In this document: in pieces, positions 1 to 11,822 of the stretch | How the letters are laid out: each line of letters opens with the position of its first letter | Position numbering within the stretch: position 1 is the first letter of the stretch | Assembly (NCBI GenBank): GCA_011503125.2 | Contig: WWBZ02000051.1 | Span: 2,666,001 to 2,730,000 of the forward strand | Origin: Botryosphaeria dothidea | Lineage: Eukaryota > Ascomycota > Dothideomycetes > Botryosphaeriales > Botryosphaeriaceae | Reading direction: 5' to 3' | DNA length: 64,000 bases | The notes under the pieces: model-generated | What the model was told of the DNA's origin: nothing | Seen by the model: only the letters and a program-made list of their open reading frames with translations | Databases searched by the model: none | Position numbers and translations under genes: made by a program

Positions 1-767
1 TAGGCTGCAGCATTCTTGAAACCGCCAATCTTGAGCTTCACCGTATTCCGGCCTTTTGAGGTCAACTTACCTAGCAGCAGCGTCAAGCAAGTTGCATCTT
101 CATCCTCCAGGTATGTTGCCTTGTCTCTTCATCCCTATTCAGCACAACTTGCATGATGAGTCAATTGCACAAAATATAACAGACCTGTTCCGAACCTACA
201 ATGTGGAGGAACTGCTTGGAGACCTTCTGATTTTTTACTTCTCCTACCGAACTTCGATTGCCTATCATCTTCTGCACAAGGCTAACCTGTTCGACAGTAC
301 TTGCAGGCTCACGTCTTTCCGGTTTCCGAGGCTTGGCAACCTCTGCTGGACTAGTCTCTCCACCGCCCCTTATGGGAGTGCTGAGAGAGTGGCCCTGCGC
401 CAACTAAACATAGTCACTGTCTTTGTCCAGATGCCATTGTCAACATGCAATGGAACCGTTCAACCTGAACAAAGAGACAGGTCGGGAATCGAGCCTTAAG
501 CTCCTTTCGATTCTTTGTCGAGTCCCGATGGCGCACCTAATATTGGAAGTCGACCTTGGCTTCAAAGAGCTCAATACGATTGTCTCTTTCACTATGAATT
601 ACTTAGTCTAATATAAGATGATGAATAATTCTCATGTCAATCAATCCGTTTGTTTCCGTTCGTTTGCAATAGGTTCATGTTGTTGACCAACAAGTTCAGC
701 CCACTCTATTCTGCATTTGCTTGCATTCGTTTTATCACAGTATCCTGGTGATACTCACGACTTCTTC
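1..767. other. Intergenic, no gene recognised
   Basis: No open frame here looks like a conserved protein. The frames at 56-499 and on the opposite strand lack family motifs and splice-consistent extensions. The stretch ends in the upstream region of the gene that starts at 768; a CAG at the end of a T-rich run near 740 could be the 3' splice site of a 5'UTR intron. Confidence 0.4.
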
Positions 768-3356
768 ATGACGAACAGCAGAAACAACTCCGTTGGTGAT
801 TCCAAGGATCCGCTCGCCGGCTTCAACCTGGACGACTGGACCATGCCCAGCAATGATGTCTCAGGCTGGACTTGTGACTTCGATTTTTCATTAATTAATC
901 CGTCGGAACAGAATCCTCCTGCCAGGGGCAGACTCTTCTCCATACCCTCGAATTCTTCTGACAAGCCTGTTCCCCAGGCAGAGTCAGCGCCCAACGACGC
1001 GACTCAGACTGAAGATTTATCATGGCTGGACAACTTGGCCCCCGCGCCAGCTGAGCGTACGCGACTCTACTCAGTCCCCGATGTCTCTTCGACAGCATAC
1101 CCCGAGCCAAATGCTCAATCCTCAAGCAATCCTTACTTCAATGCTCCACAGCAAGATGCGCTCGGCGCCTCCTCCGGGTTCACTCAGACTAACTTTGGAG
1201 ATGTAAGTTCTCCTGGACTTGATACTGCTGACCTCAGTCTGTTCAACCTGCCACTAGACTTGGATTCTTCCGAAGCTATCGCTCCGATCGCTAACAACAC
1301 TGTCACACGTCCCAAGCCAATGGCTGCGGCAAGACGTCGTAGCTCGTCTGTTCGTGGAGAAGTCAGGCGGAAGTCTTCGAACTCCACCAACAGTGATGAG
1401 TACACGGCAGCACTTCCAACGCGGACGTACAAGAGAGAGAAACCGAAGTATGATCCGGACCACCCGTGGCACCGCATCAACACGACTACCATGGGACTCA
1501 CCAAGCGTTCCGGTAAGATCAACCAGTACAAGGCGAAGGAGATGTATAAGCAAGGACTCCGCAACACCTTCAGCGCATGGCGCTCACCGAACTACCGTTT
1601 CGACTACTACGAACATGGCGAACTGAGCAAGCTGGAGTACTCAGCCGACGAGATTAAGGAGTTCATCTACCATCACCCTTCTTCTCAAGACAGCAAGCTC
1701 CTTCTGTGGATCCAGAAGACACCGGCTGACTCTGGTAAACGGTATCATACACCGACACTTCCTAAGTGCCGGTTCAGTGACTGCCCATCCCGCCTGGCTA
1801 GTTTGAACGGCACCATCTGGAGCGGGCACATGCGCGTTGCCCTCGACGAGAGGTCAATTAAGTACAAGGATAAGGCAGATCCGTTCTACATGGCCGCCTA
1901 TTTCCACCTGTACTGCTTCGAAAAATTCCTCGACCTGCCCCACATCTGCACGCTGTCAAACGTCGAAGTGCTCGCGGACACGCGCCAGCTAGCGAACGAG
2001 CCCAACATGAGGTGGGGCGCCTCTCTGACGGCGGCAAAGGAGGGCATCGTGGCCCAGCGCTTCATCGAGTCCTGCCGCAAGGGGCGCTCGCGCATCCGCG
2101 ATTTCGACAACTATCCTCGTCCGCACACGATTGCGCCAGGCGCCGACTGGCCCTACAAGCTCACGCTCAGCTACCGCATGCAGGTGGTCAAGGAAGGCGA
2201 CCGTGCGCGCTCCTCCAAGGAGTCGCTCAGCAAGCGGCCGCAACGCGCCACCCAGATCAACGTGAATCTCGGAGATTTGGACATGGCCTGCAGCGCCAAA
2301 GCGGCCATGCGCAAGCCGCAGCCGACGCCGCAGCCGCGCCAGAGCAGGCGCACCAGGAAGCGAAGGGCGTCGTCCTGGATCAGCGAGGTCGACAGCGACT
2401 ACGTTTCGGAGGTGGACGAGGACGACGGGCTGCCCGAGAGGATGAGGAAGAAGCCCCGCCGCGGCCACAATAATAATGCTCCAAGTGGAGCGCAACCAGC
2501 TATAAGCCCGTCGCTCCACCAATCAGCGGCGCAGGCGTATAGCGGCGCTGACGCGGACGCGTTGATGCTCCAGCTTGCTTTCGACCAGCAGTACGCGTGG
2601 CCCCAATATACTTCAGGAACCGCCGCCGCCGCCACCGGCCTCGCCAACGCTCTCACGACCTCCGCGCCTGAAATCTCCACCACTCTCGACTTCGACCCTG
2701 CCCTCTTCGTCGATCCTGCCCCAGATAGTTTCCATCAACAGCAATCCGTGCCGCACTACCCTCCTGACATCTTCGACACCGCTCGCACTGCTGCTGCTCC
2801 CACCACTACCACCACCACCACCACCACCACCACCACCACCACCGCCCCATCCTCTTCCCCTTTCCGCCCGCCGAAGATCCCCCGCCACCGCGAAGTCTCC
2901 GTTCCAAACTCGTTCCCGCTCGGCGCCGACTTCGCTCTCGCCAAGCCGGCCAAGCGGGTGCGTGACGGTGACGACGAGAACGACGATCTTCAACGCCCGT
3001 CCTCCAAGCGTCGCCGCTTCTCCAGCGCCACGGCAGACGTCATGCGCCCTCTCTCCGCCATCTCGGCCAACGTCGAGGTGAGTCCGAAGAGCAGGGTTGC
3101 GTCGACCGTGACCGTGGAGGCGCCGCGTCGGAGGAGCGTGCGGCTGGGCTCGAAGTCTTCTTCGACGAGCCAGAGGAGAAGGAGTTCGCGGTTGAACGAG
3201 ACCAACGGTGACGGCCGTGGCAGCTGGGATAGTTTTGGGGACTTGTTCGGCTCGTCGAGCGATGAGACGGGCCGGAGGAGGAGTTCGCGGTTGAGTAAGA
3301 GTACGAGTGGCAGCAACAGCTTCGGGAGTCTGGGGAGTTTGTTCGGGGCCGAGTGA
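768..3356 (+). CDS. Conserved fungal protein with zinc-finger-like core, 862 aa
   Basis: I do not recognise a named family. The start is taken at the ATG at 768 (MTNSRN), because the frame further upstream has only a TTG. The first 220 residues are polar and low in complexity. Residues about 220-490 form the compact, probably conserved part, with a CRFSDC pair (C-x4-C) followed after some 40 residues by YFHLYCFE (H-x2-C). That arrangement resembles a PARP-type or similar zinc finger, which is an inference from spacing only. The C-terminal half is disordered: basic RSRRTRKRR patches that could act as nuclear signals, a poly-Thr run coded by an ACC repeat near 2803-2843, and several RRRSSRL repeats at the end. 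A chromatin or transcription role is plausible but unproven. No intron is needed. Confidence 0.75.
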   Translation: MTNSRNNSVGDSKDPLAGFNLDDWTMPSNDVSGWTCDFDFSLINPSEQNPPARGRLFSIPSNSSDKPVPQAESAPNDATQTEDLSWLDNLAPAPAERTRLYSVPDVSSTAYPEPNAQSSSNPYFNAPQQDALGASSGFTQTNFGDVSSPGLDTADLSLFNLPLDLDSSEAIAPIANNTVTRPKPMAAARRRSSSVRGEVRRKSSNSTNSDEYTAALPTRTYKREKPKYDPDHPWHRINTTTMGLTKRSGKINQYKAKEMYKQGLRNTFSAWRSPNYRFDYYEHGELSKLEYSADEIKEFIYHHPSSQDSKLLLWIQKTPADSGKRYHTPTLPKCRFSDCPSRLASLNGTIWSGHMRVALDERSIKYKDKADPFYMAAYFHLYCFEKFLDLPHICTLSNVEVLADTRQLANEPNMRWGASLTAAKEGIVAQRFIESCRKGRSRIRDFDNYPRPHTIAPGADWPYKLTLSYRMQVVKEGDRARSSKESLSKRPQRATQINVNLGDLDMACSAKAAMRKPQPTPQPRQSRRTRKRRASSWISEVDSDYVSEVDEDDGLPERMRKKPRRGHNNNAPSGAQPAISPSLHQSAAQAYSGADADALMLQLAFDQQYAWPQYTSGTAAAATGLANALTTSAPEISTTLDFDPALFVDPAPDSFHQQQSVPHYPPDIFDTARTAAAPTTTTTTTTTTTTTTAPSSSPFRPPKIPRHREVSVPNSFPLGADFALAKPAKRVRDGDDENDDLQRPSSKRRRFSSATADVMRPLSAISANVEVSPKSRVASTVTVEAPRRRSVRLGSKSSSTSQRRRSSRLNETNGDGRGSWDSFGDLFGSSSDETGRRRSSRLSKSTSGSNSFGSLGSLFGAE
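2803..2843 (+). repeat. ACC trinucleotide repeat (poly-Thr) in coding sequence
   Basis: About 13 consecutive ACC units encode an uninterrupted threonine tract in the gene at 768-3356. A triplet repeat in frame can change length without breaking the protein. Confidence 0.85.
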
Positions 3357-4795
3357 GTCGGTTTGAGGGTGAGGTAGGTCCTTTCTTTGTCTTGGTTCTG
3401 TCGATGCATTAGCGTGGCGTTCAGGAGAGCATATCTGTTGTCTTTGATGTTGAGTCGCCCTGGTGGCTGAAGACAGGATGTTGGGGTAGAGGTAAGTGGG
3501 GGTGAGTTGTTTCTTTCAGGTAAGACATATTTATACGCATTATCACTTTACAGCTTCTACCTGATGTCGTCCTTAGCTTTTTCAATGATTACTCTCACGT
3601 ATCTATGACCGCTTTACTGTTAAACTGCATGTAGTCTGCACTTATTTTAGTTCCTCTACTCGCTCACCCGTGTACCGAACGATTGTACTCATTGGAACAC
3701 TGAAGAACCCGTTTCCACTTCACGAAGACGTACGACCCGATGATAGACCTTCACAACCGACATCACGAGTACAGCGATGGACACCTCATACACTACCTCC
3801 AACGCCCTATACCCTGATAGGCTTCATGTTCCCAGGCTCGTTCGCTTGTAGCATTACTACCGAAAGCTTCGGTTTGCTATTCAAAGCATTCGGCCCCGCT
3901 TCTTGAAGATCGCTGTCACATCATCCGTCTACGCCATGGAACAATAGCGCAATAATCTCAGACTTCCAAAGCGGCACGACACTTTGGACACTGTTGGAAA
4001 TTGTCAAACCAAGGAACATAATGACTTCGAGGAAGAGGAGTTACGGAAGACCGACACTCTTCACGGGCTCACACACAAACAGGTCAGGCCAAATCTTCAA
4101 CTTTTGTGAATGCTGAAAATCGGCGTTGTTTCGAGTATTCTGGCGACTACATGATATTTCAGTTGTTGGATCTCTTGGACGTCAAGAATTTCTACCATGT
4201 CACCTATCAGCCACTTGGTTCAAACCTCACTTGGCTTCCGTCACACAACAAGATACACTTTCATAGACAAAAAGAAGAGAGTTCTCTACTAGTTAAATAC
4301 CGGAAAATAAAAGCTATTTTGACATGCTTGTGTTGATTCTGGAAAGTCGGATAGCGGAGCTATCAGCGTTCCTAAGAGTCCTATCTTCGGACGCAACTAG
4401 ATGGGACCCAAAGCGATACACGCGTTTCTACTATGCCGACACGTTTTAGTAGATACGGACGACTCGGCCGGCATTGTCACGGCGAATCTTCATAAAATAC
4501 TCGTCGTCAAACTAGTCTACGCATGCAGGCCTGACTATAGACCCTTTCCCGTGGAATACATCTGCGAGTTTTTCCTGGTAACTGTTAATGTAAGGCAAGT
4601 CGGTGCCGAACATGGCTGCTGGCTGACTGATTGCACTCAGCCGCTTTATAGTAAGATATGGCTACTGTTGAGTACCGGTCACTATTATGTTCTCGTCGCT
4701 ATTTAACTAGAGGGGCGTGGCGACGCTCCGCTGCCGCATCCTTTGCTAGAATGGAAAGAGGTGCAGTAACCCAACCCACCCTCCTACACCGTGCT

Positions 4796-4903
4796 AGCCA
4801 GACAGCTTTAAATCCATAATAGGCCAAAGTGATTACAATCTCGGTATCGAAAATACGACCGCCTACCGTTGCCGTGTGGAGTCGAAGCACTAGTCCGGAT
4901 ACA
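4796..4903 (+). repeat. Diverged repeat copy 1 (RIP-like differences)
   Basis: This block shares TTAAATCCATA, GATTACA and GTCCGGA in the same order and spacing with 5722-5815. Between the anchors the two copies differ mainly by transitions, for instance CTCGGTAT here against CTTAGTAT there, and ACCGTTGCCGTG against ATTATTGCTATG. No coding capacity or terminal repeats could be seen, so the element type is unknown. Confidence 0.5.
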
Positions 4904-5721
4904 AATATTTAGTAAAACCAATCACAAGTATATCCGAGAGAATAAGTAATAGTAGCATCGGGCTCCAGAATCAAGATTCAAAGCTGTAGATGGTGGAACA
5001 AGAGAGTGTGTCCGACGATGCTAGCTACTGGATTCGTGATTCGAGGCCCTGTATCTTATCGCGACCACCCAATCCAGATCCTGACAGCTCCACCCACCGA
5101 ATTTGATAGGGTTCGCTGCAATACCCTCAGGGTCGGGGTTCTCGCTCTTGAATCCCCATGCTATATACTAGATGACGTGTTACGGAAGGGAACTAAAAAG
5201 AAAAAAACAATAAATCATAAGCCGAAGCTCCGAATCGGTATTTTACCGTCCAAAATACTCGTTTCCTTCTTTTTGTGCCATCATATCCTCCACTTGCCTT
5301 GCCAAACACAAGGCCTTTTATGGCCTGGATTGGTCATTTTGAGCTTCTATTCAAAAAAAGGAAACAAGGAAATTCCTGAATTTCCCGTGGTGGGTGGCCT
5401 TCTTCCCTAGCTTTCCTTGGGGGGCTCCGTGGGTCCATCTGTGGAAGAAGTCACCCTGCCTTGTCTTCTGCTGGCGCGTAGCTTCCCAGCACGACCTTTC
5501 CCAGGTCTATGCCCTCCTTTTTTGCGAAGTCTCTCCATCGGTTGTAATGTCGCGTTCATTTTCTTCGGCATCGTTCTTGCTCAGACGCTTATCTTGTTCC
5601 TTGCGCTTCATGCGGCTTACTTCCTAGAGGAGTTGTAAGACTAATAAACTCCCTATAGTAAGATGTAATACTTACCCTCCTGACTTAGGAGGAACAAAGC
5701 ATTATTATCAACCATAATTAA

Positions 5722-5815
5722 AAACCTTAAATCCATAGTTATGCATGATTACATTCTTAGTATAGACTTAAATCTATTATTGCTATGGGTAGTGGAAGCG
5801 TTCGTCCGGACATGC
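5722..5815 (+). repeat. Diverged repeat copy 2 (RIP-like, more AT-rich)
   Basis: This is the partner of the block at 4796-4903 in the same orientation. It carries the T and A states at most transition differences, as expected if this copy was hit harder by RIP-type mutation. Confidence 0.5.
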
Positions 5816-6102
5816 CTATAATTAACTTTGCTAGACACTGACATCCAGACAAATACTTCGACTACCGCGGCAAGATGCAACCCATATTCTCCAGATCACT
5901 GTTCATGAGAAGCGGTTGACGTGAATCCAAAAATCTTTCGAACCATGAATGAGATATTTTATCCTTCTAACACGATATCACAAAAAAAAAGTGGGAACAA
6001 AACTCCATAGCCCATATGCATCAACCCCTCATCATCACCATCATCGTTCCCTAAGGGGAGAAACAACACCTCCTCTTATCAACAAAGCTCAGGAACACTT
6101 CC

Positions 6103-9100
6103 TCACAGCTCTGAGTGCTCAGGCGTCTGCTTCTCCTCAACCTCCTCCGTCTCGCCCTCCGCGGGCTTCTCCTCCTTCTCCGCCTTCTTGTCCTTCTTTG
6201 TCTTCTTGCTGCTCTTCTTGCCACCGCTCTTCTTACTGCCCGACGATTTCTTGTTGCCGCCCGTCGGCATCCTGATCTTCCTCTGCAACAGCTCCAGCGC
6301 CACGTCGTTCAGGTCTTTCGCTTTCTTCTCCAAGTCATTGCTCGTCACGGCCGGGTCCTCCGTATCCTTACGCTTCTCCTGCGCCGCCAGCTTCTCGTCC
6401 AGCCACTTGGTGGCCTCGTCGACCGCCTTAGTCAGCTCGTCCAGGTCTTCCTGCGTGTAAGGAGAGAGGAAGCTGGGCTGCTCGGTGGCCTGAGACTCCT
6501 CGGCGGTGCTGGAAGAGCTTGGGGACTCGTCCTCCTCGAGATCGGCCAGGGGGTCAGCCTCGCTAGAAGCCTCGGCTGACGGGGTGGACGCAGATGAGGC
6601 GGCCGAAGCGGACGAAGCGGAGGCGGCAGAAGAGGAACTGGCTTCAGCAGCCTTCTCGATGGACTCCTTGAGGATCTTGATCATGCTCTCGGTCTGGCCG
6701 AGGGCGTCCTTGACCTTCTGGATGGAATCGGGGCGCTTGCGCGACTCGTCCCTACGAGTGACGATGGGGTCGATGAGGGCTTTGAGTTCTGAGTGCTTGG
6801 CCTTGAGGGTCTTCTCCTCGGCGTCGGAACCATCACCGTACAGCCACTCGCTGACTTCGTGGAGCTTGGTCTCGATCTCGGTGCGCTGAGCGTCAGTAGA
6901 TGCAGAGACAAAGCCTTCTTCCTCGAGGAGATCGCGAGAGCGGTAAGTGTAAGCCTCCAGCTCGTTGAGCGCGGCCTCACGGGCGAAGCGGGCTTTGTCC
7001 GAAGCGTCGAAAGCAGTAAGGCTGTTATTCATTAGTATATGCCTCCAAGATGCCGGTGAATAAGACTTACCGATTCTTCATACGCTTCAGCTCCTCCTTC
7101 GAGATCTTTTCAAAGCCCTCGCGAGTAGTGCTAAAGCGGATACCGCTGGTAACGACCTTCTTCTTGGGGACCTTGGCCTCCGCAGATTCAGTAGCCTTAG
7201 CATCGTCGGAGGTGGACGAGCTGGATGTAGAAGAGGAGGACGTCTCAGGCTCGACGGTCTCCGTGGTCTCATCGGCGGCAGCCTTTTCGCCGTCCTCAAG
7301 GGGCTCCTGCTTGCCATCCTTGGAACCGAAACCAAAGAAATCCTTCACACCATCAACGACACCTCCCTTCTTCTCGGTCTCGTCAACAACGCAGCTGGCC
7401 TCAGCCTTGACAATTTCCGGAAGGCCAGTGGTGGGATCGAGCCTTATGGAGAACTTCGTGTTAATATCCTCTCGCTCGCAGCCCTCCTTGTCAATCAAAT
7501 TGGTGACGACCGCAGTCAGGTTGCCAGTCCGCACGCTCAAGATCGGCTTCTCAGTGTTCTCATCGATCTGCTGGTACAGAGAGAAATCGAAATCTCCAAG
7601 CATCTTGAACGGCATCTCCTTGACGGTGCCCTGGCGAGAGGTAGCGGAGAACAGCTTCTGGTTGCGTTCCTTCAGGTTCCACGTGTACTTCATGTTCACG
7701 GGGTAGTTAGCAGTGTCGCTGTCACGGATTTCCTTGACGCGGAAGCTGGGAGAAAGGCCAGCGCCCTTGAAAGCAGCACCGAAAACGGCCGCCTCATCGG
7801 CGTTGACGTTGCTGCGAAGCTTCGAAGCGTCGCCTGCAAGTCCCTCCAGCGTCTTCTGAACAAAAGGGGTGCGAATAGCACCACCATGGAGAATAATCGA
7901 GTCTAGATCAGCGAAACTCAAGTTGGCCGCATCAAGAGCGCGCTTGATTGGTCCCTCGACACGGGCCGCGTGCGCGGCTGCCAACTCTTCAAATCGCGTG
8001 CGGGAGATCTTGTACTTGAAATCCACATCTTGGAAGAGACCCTCCCAGCTGGCGCTCGATTCCTGGTTGGCGCTGAGAACAATGCGGACCTTCTCGACAT
8101 CCTTCCACAACTTCGCCATGGTGCGGCCGTGCTTCTTGACATCCTCGGCCTGGACGCCAACCTTCTTGGCCTCAGCGTTCTCCGTGAACTGGTGGATTAT
8201 ATCGTTGATGATCAACTCATTGAGCGCATCACCACCGAGGCTCTTGTCCCAGCCCGAACCCAAGACCTGGACTTCCTGAACCGTCTTGTTGAAGCGACCC
8301 ACATCCTTGACCGTCCGACCCTGGAAGCGGAGAACAGTCGCCGTGGTGGAGCCCGAACCCATATCGAACACCATGTGGTTTTCCGGCTTACCGCCCTCGC
8401 TGACGCTGGGGAAGGTCCTGGAAGTCGCGTAGTTCAAGCCGACAGCCACGCCGTCGCTGACGAGAGCCAGCACCTTCAGACCGGCCAGTTCAGCCGCCAG
8501 CTCGACGGCGCGCTTCTCGGCGGCCGTGTAGAAGGCGGGCACGGTGATGACGGCGTCGGTGATGTGCGCGCCATTGCCCGCCATGGTCTCGGCGTTCTCG
8601 CGCAGGTTCTGCAGCTCCATGGCCAGCAGCTCCTCGACGCTGAACGGCGCGCCGCCCGTCTCGAAGCTCGGGCTGCGGAAGCCGACGGTGCCGCGGCCCT
8701 CGACGCCCACCATCTCGACCGCCGGGTGCAGCTTCTGGTATGCCTGCGCGTGGCTGTCGCCGCCATCGGCGAGCAGCTCGCCGAGGAGCGGCTTCAGGTT
8801 CGGGTAGACGTCGCCGGGGAAGCGGGCGGAGAGGGCCAGGGCGTCGCCGCCGTATGCGCGCTCGGGGAAGGCTGGGCCGGCGGCGGGGAGAGGGGTGCGC
8901 GGAGTCTTGAACGCGACGGCGGCGGCCTCTTTGCGCTTCGAGTCTTTGGAGAGGACGATTTCGAGGGGAATGCCGGGCTTGACCAGGGCGCCTTTGAGGT
9001 ACGAGGTTCCGAGATCGATGCCCAGGACGGCTGAGGCGGCGGATGTGGTGCTGGCGAAGAGGCAGAAGAGAGCGAGGACGACGGTGAGGGCGCCATAGCG

Positions 9101-9121
9101 CCGGCGACCTGGTGGGGCCAT
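6103..9121 (-). CDS. LHS1: ER lumenal Hsp70-family chaperone Lhs1 (GRP170/HYOU1 type), 989 aa
   Basis: Two exons, complement(join(6103..7021,7071..9121)). The intron has a GTAAGT donor and an ACTAAT-like branch, and the join reads MKNR|LTAFDASDK. The protein starts with a hydrophobic signal peptide (residues 1-30) and then the Hsp70 nucleotide-binding domain: phosphate loop 1 GIDLGTS (34-40), loop 2 FDMGSGS (252-258) and the adenosine motif LHGGAIRTP (411-419). A substrate-binding region and a long acidic, Ser-rich and Lys-rich tail follow. The protein ends in HSEL, a KDEL-like ER retrieval signal. In yeast, Lhs1 is the nucleotide exchange factor for BiP/Kar2 and aids protein import into the ER. 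Length fits the GRP170 class, which is longer than ordinary Hsp70. Confidence 0.93.
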
Positions 9122-9695
9122 GTTTGTGTGGATGGAGAGAGGAGAGGTTATGTTTGGAGCTGTTCGGGGAAGCTCTGAACGATGCGGGATATCAGCGATC
9201 CTCGATAAGAAAAGGCCGGCTTAGATCTGAAGTGCAGACATGAAGCGCGCAGCACACAGGACAAAGGACTGGGGCTCGGCTGGGTAATTGGGTGTAAGAA
9301 CAGAGGGAGGACACGGCGGGTGTTTCTATTGTAGTTTCTGAGTGGCAGCTGTTTCTGCCAAGGGCCACATAGACAGTTCGGCCACCTGGACTCTCACTCT
9401 GCTGACCGCCTTCCCGAAACGGGCCCCGAGGCGCCGCTCACCACCAATGGGCGTTGGCCCCCGGAAGCTTGGGCGCGCATCATCATGCTTCGACCGCCTT
9501 CGAAAATCCGTGCGGTCGTAACATCTGGCTTCTATTGTTTCTCTTTGTCACCTCTCGGATCCCATCCGACTTGGCTGAAGCCTGCTGGGATCCTGCTCCC
9601 TCTAATCTACCCTCTTGACCCTCTGATGCCTTGTCTGGACACGTAGTGTTTTGTTCTCTTTTGCATGCAGCTCTCGCGCTGCTACTTGCCGAAAC
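9122..9695. other. Intergenic between LHS1 start and sideroflexin 3' end
   Basis: It holds the promoter and 5'UTR of LHS1 (CT-rich/GA-rich tracts next to the start) and the 3' region of the sideroflexin gene. No further gene was seen. Confidence 0.5.
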
Positions 9696-11081
9696 TTAAA
9701 TACCCCGGTTAAACTCGACCATCCCATCCTTGCCGCCCTTCTCCCAGAATTCCGGCTCCAGCCTTTTCGCGCTGATCGCCTGCCTCTGCGGGAAAATCGC
9801 CAGCGCAAATGGCAGTGCGAACAGCGAAGTGGCCAAGATCAACCCCAGGTTGACCGGGGTCGTCATCCGCGGCCTCTGCTTGAGCCACTCCGTGCGCTGC
9901 AGCCTGACCAACACAAGCGGCGGCACCACCATGATGGGCGTCGCGTTCAGCACGCGGCTGAGCGCAGTCTCTCCCACCGCCAGCTTCGCTGCCGTCTTGC
10001 TCTTGCCCAGGCTCTTCGGAGCCGACTCCTCTCCCGCCTCCTCTGCCTTCTTCTTCTCTTCCTCCGTCAGCACGGGGAACACGTCAATGCCCTGGCGGAT
10101 TTCCTCGCCGCGCATGAGGAAGACGTTGACCACACCCGCGGACACGACGGCCGCAAAGGGGACCAGGCGCGAGAGGATGATGCGAGTAGTCGGCGAGACG
10201 CGCTTGAGGCGAGGGACGACGGAGTTGAGGCCGTACGCCACTCCGCAAGAGGCGCCGACGGCCATGAAGTACGATTTTGCTATCTGGCTGGTCGAAAGGG
10301 GAGTGGACTTGTTGGCGTTGGCGTTGTTGATGGCGACGTTCATAGACTGGTTAGCTATTTGCCAGCCCAATGTCCCAACAGTCTAGACCACTCCGTCAGC
10401 TCTCGCTCTATCTTTTCGCATGCACCAGGCGGTACGTACACCCAGGTTAGGCGCCAGCATGCCCGCCGTGACAACCAAGTTGGATAGGACGTAGCAGGAC
10501 ATGCGGAACGGAAGGAAAACGGGTTCTCCCGTGTCTACCATGCGCAATCAGCCCCTGTACTCCAATCTTTTGCCCTGCTATGTCAAGTACGCACCGGGAT
10601 GCAGCGTCGAGTCGATGGTCTTCTTTGCCTGCCACAATTCCGGGGTCATGTTCTGGATCTTGCCCTGCTTGTACGCCGAAACCAACTCTTTCGCATGCGC
10701 CAATCCCTTTGAGCCGGTCAACAACGTCCTATCAGCGCCCACAGTCGCGTTAGCCCTCAAAAATTCTTTCCATGCCTCTTGCTATCCGAATTGGAAGTTC
10801 CTCGTAGTTCCTCCATGCAGCAATTTCCAATATGCATCTGTAGATGGTCACCAGTCCATAAAAAGCTTCCTCCAGCCTGATTATTACCAGCAGCCACTTC
10901 TAGTCAATCGTATCTGGCGCTGAAGGATCCAAGCGCCATGCCCCTCTATCTCCCTCTACGCCAAGAGTATGCCTCACCTCGGGTCAGAGATATCCGCGGA
11001 ATGGCGCACGCGGCCCCAGTACGTGCTCAGATCATACTGAGAGGCTGGCAGCTCGCGGCTACCCGGTAGAGACGCAGACAT
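9696..11081 (-). CDS. FSF1: Sideroflexin (mitochondrial inner-membrane transporter), 339 aa
   Basis: Four exons, complement(join(9696..10382,10440..10534,10595..10728,10978..11081)). All joins restore the frame and family sequence: ISDPR|TLLTGSKG, LHPD|TGEPVF across the second intron, and PNLG|TVGTLGW across the third. Diagnostic motifs are HPDTGE (78-83) and NANANKSTPLS (about residues 131-141). The rest is a set of hydrophobic segments typical of the family. Human SFXN1 carries serine into mitochondria; fungal Fsf1 is thought to transport amino acids or tricarboxylates, so the substrate here is uncertain. Length matches the usual 320-340 residues. The start is the ATG of MSASLPGSRELP, preceded by a long first intron of about 250 nt downstream. 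Confidence 0.93.
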
Positions 11082-11822
11082 TATTGCTCGTGCAGGTATA
11101 TGTATGTGCTTCGTGTGTCTTCGGTCGAGAAGAAAGAGTTTCGCCGGCGTGCTTCGTGCGCGTTTCGAATCGGGTGAGTAAAGGAAACGCGTGGGGCGCG
11201 CGGTTTTTTCAGGAACGTATCGTCTGAGTTCTCGCGTACGTGGGTTTCGAGGCTTTTTGGGCGGAGATGACAGGGGCGAGAAGAACCTCAATTGCAAGCC
11301 GTGGCAATTGGAGAGCGTTTCGAGCTTTGCGCCGGCGCCGACGTTGAAGGTGGATGGTAAAGAAGGGTGTGACCCCGGAGACAGATAACTGTGCTATGTT
11401 TTTGGACCGGGAGCGGTGCCGACTTCGGCCCAAGCTCCGGTGCATTTCTGGGGCAAGGCACCGCTGCAAGCCGAGCCCCTCCAATCATGGACTTGACAAT
11501 TACAAAGTGCACGATACGGATGCTCTTTATCAGAGTCTAAGGATATATTCAATAGATCGCATTTACGGCTATAGACTGCTTTCTGTACTAAAATGCGTTT
11601 TCCGGTATATATGTCCTTCTTTCAACAGTATTATGTGTGCAAGATGCCGCACCCAAAACCACCTTCTCCATGACCAAAATCCAATAGCAATTAAATCCAA
11701 CAACGCCTCTCCGATGCTGCCACGTCCATGTGGTATTTTAGATGACTAACAAAAATTCAACGTCAAAGAAAAGCCACACCTATGCTTTTGAAATAGCTGC
11801 CGTAGTATCATTGAGCTTCCGT
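11082..11822. other. Intergenic, no gene recognised
   Basis: It contains the sideroflexin promoter and, towards 11500-11820, an AT-richer 3' flank of the next minus-strand gene. Plus-strand frames here are antisense or short. Confidence 0.45.

Larger units (their letters stand above)
3357..6102. other. AT-richer intergenic region with decayed repeats
   Basis: No convincing gene is present over 2.7 kb. Base composition shifts towards A+T compared with the flanking genes, most strongly at 5640-5990. Open frames are short and have no recognisable motifs. The stretch holds one diverged repeat pair (near 4800-4900 and 5720-5815) and is best read as an old, mutated repeat-containing segment. Confidence 0.5.
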
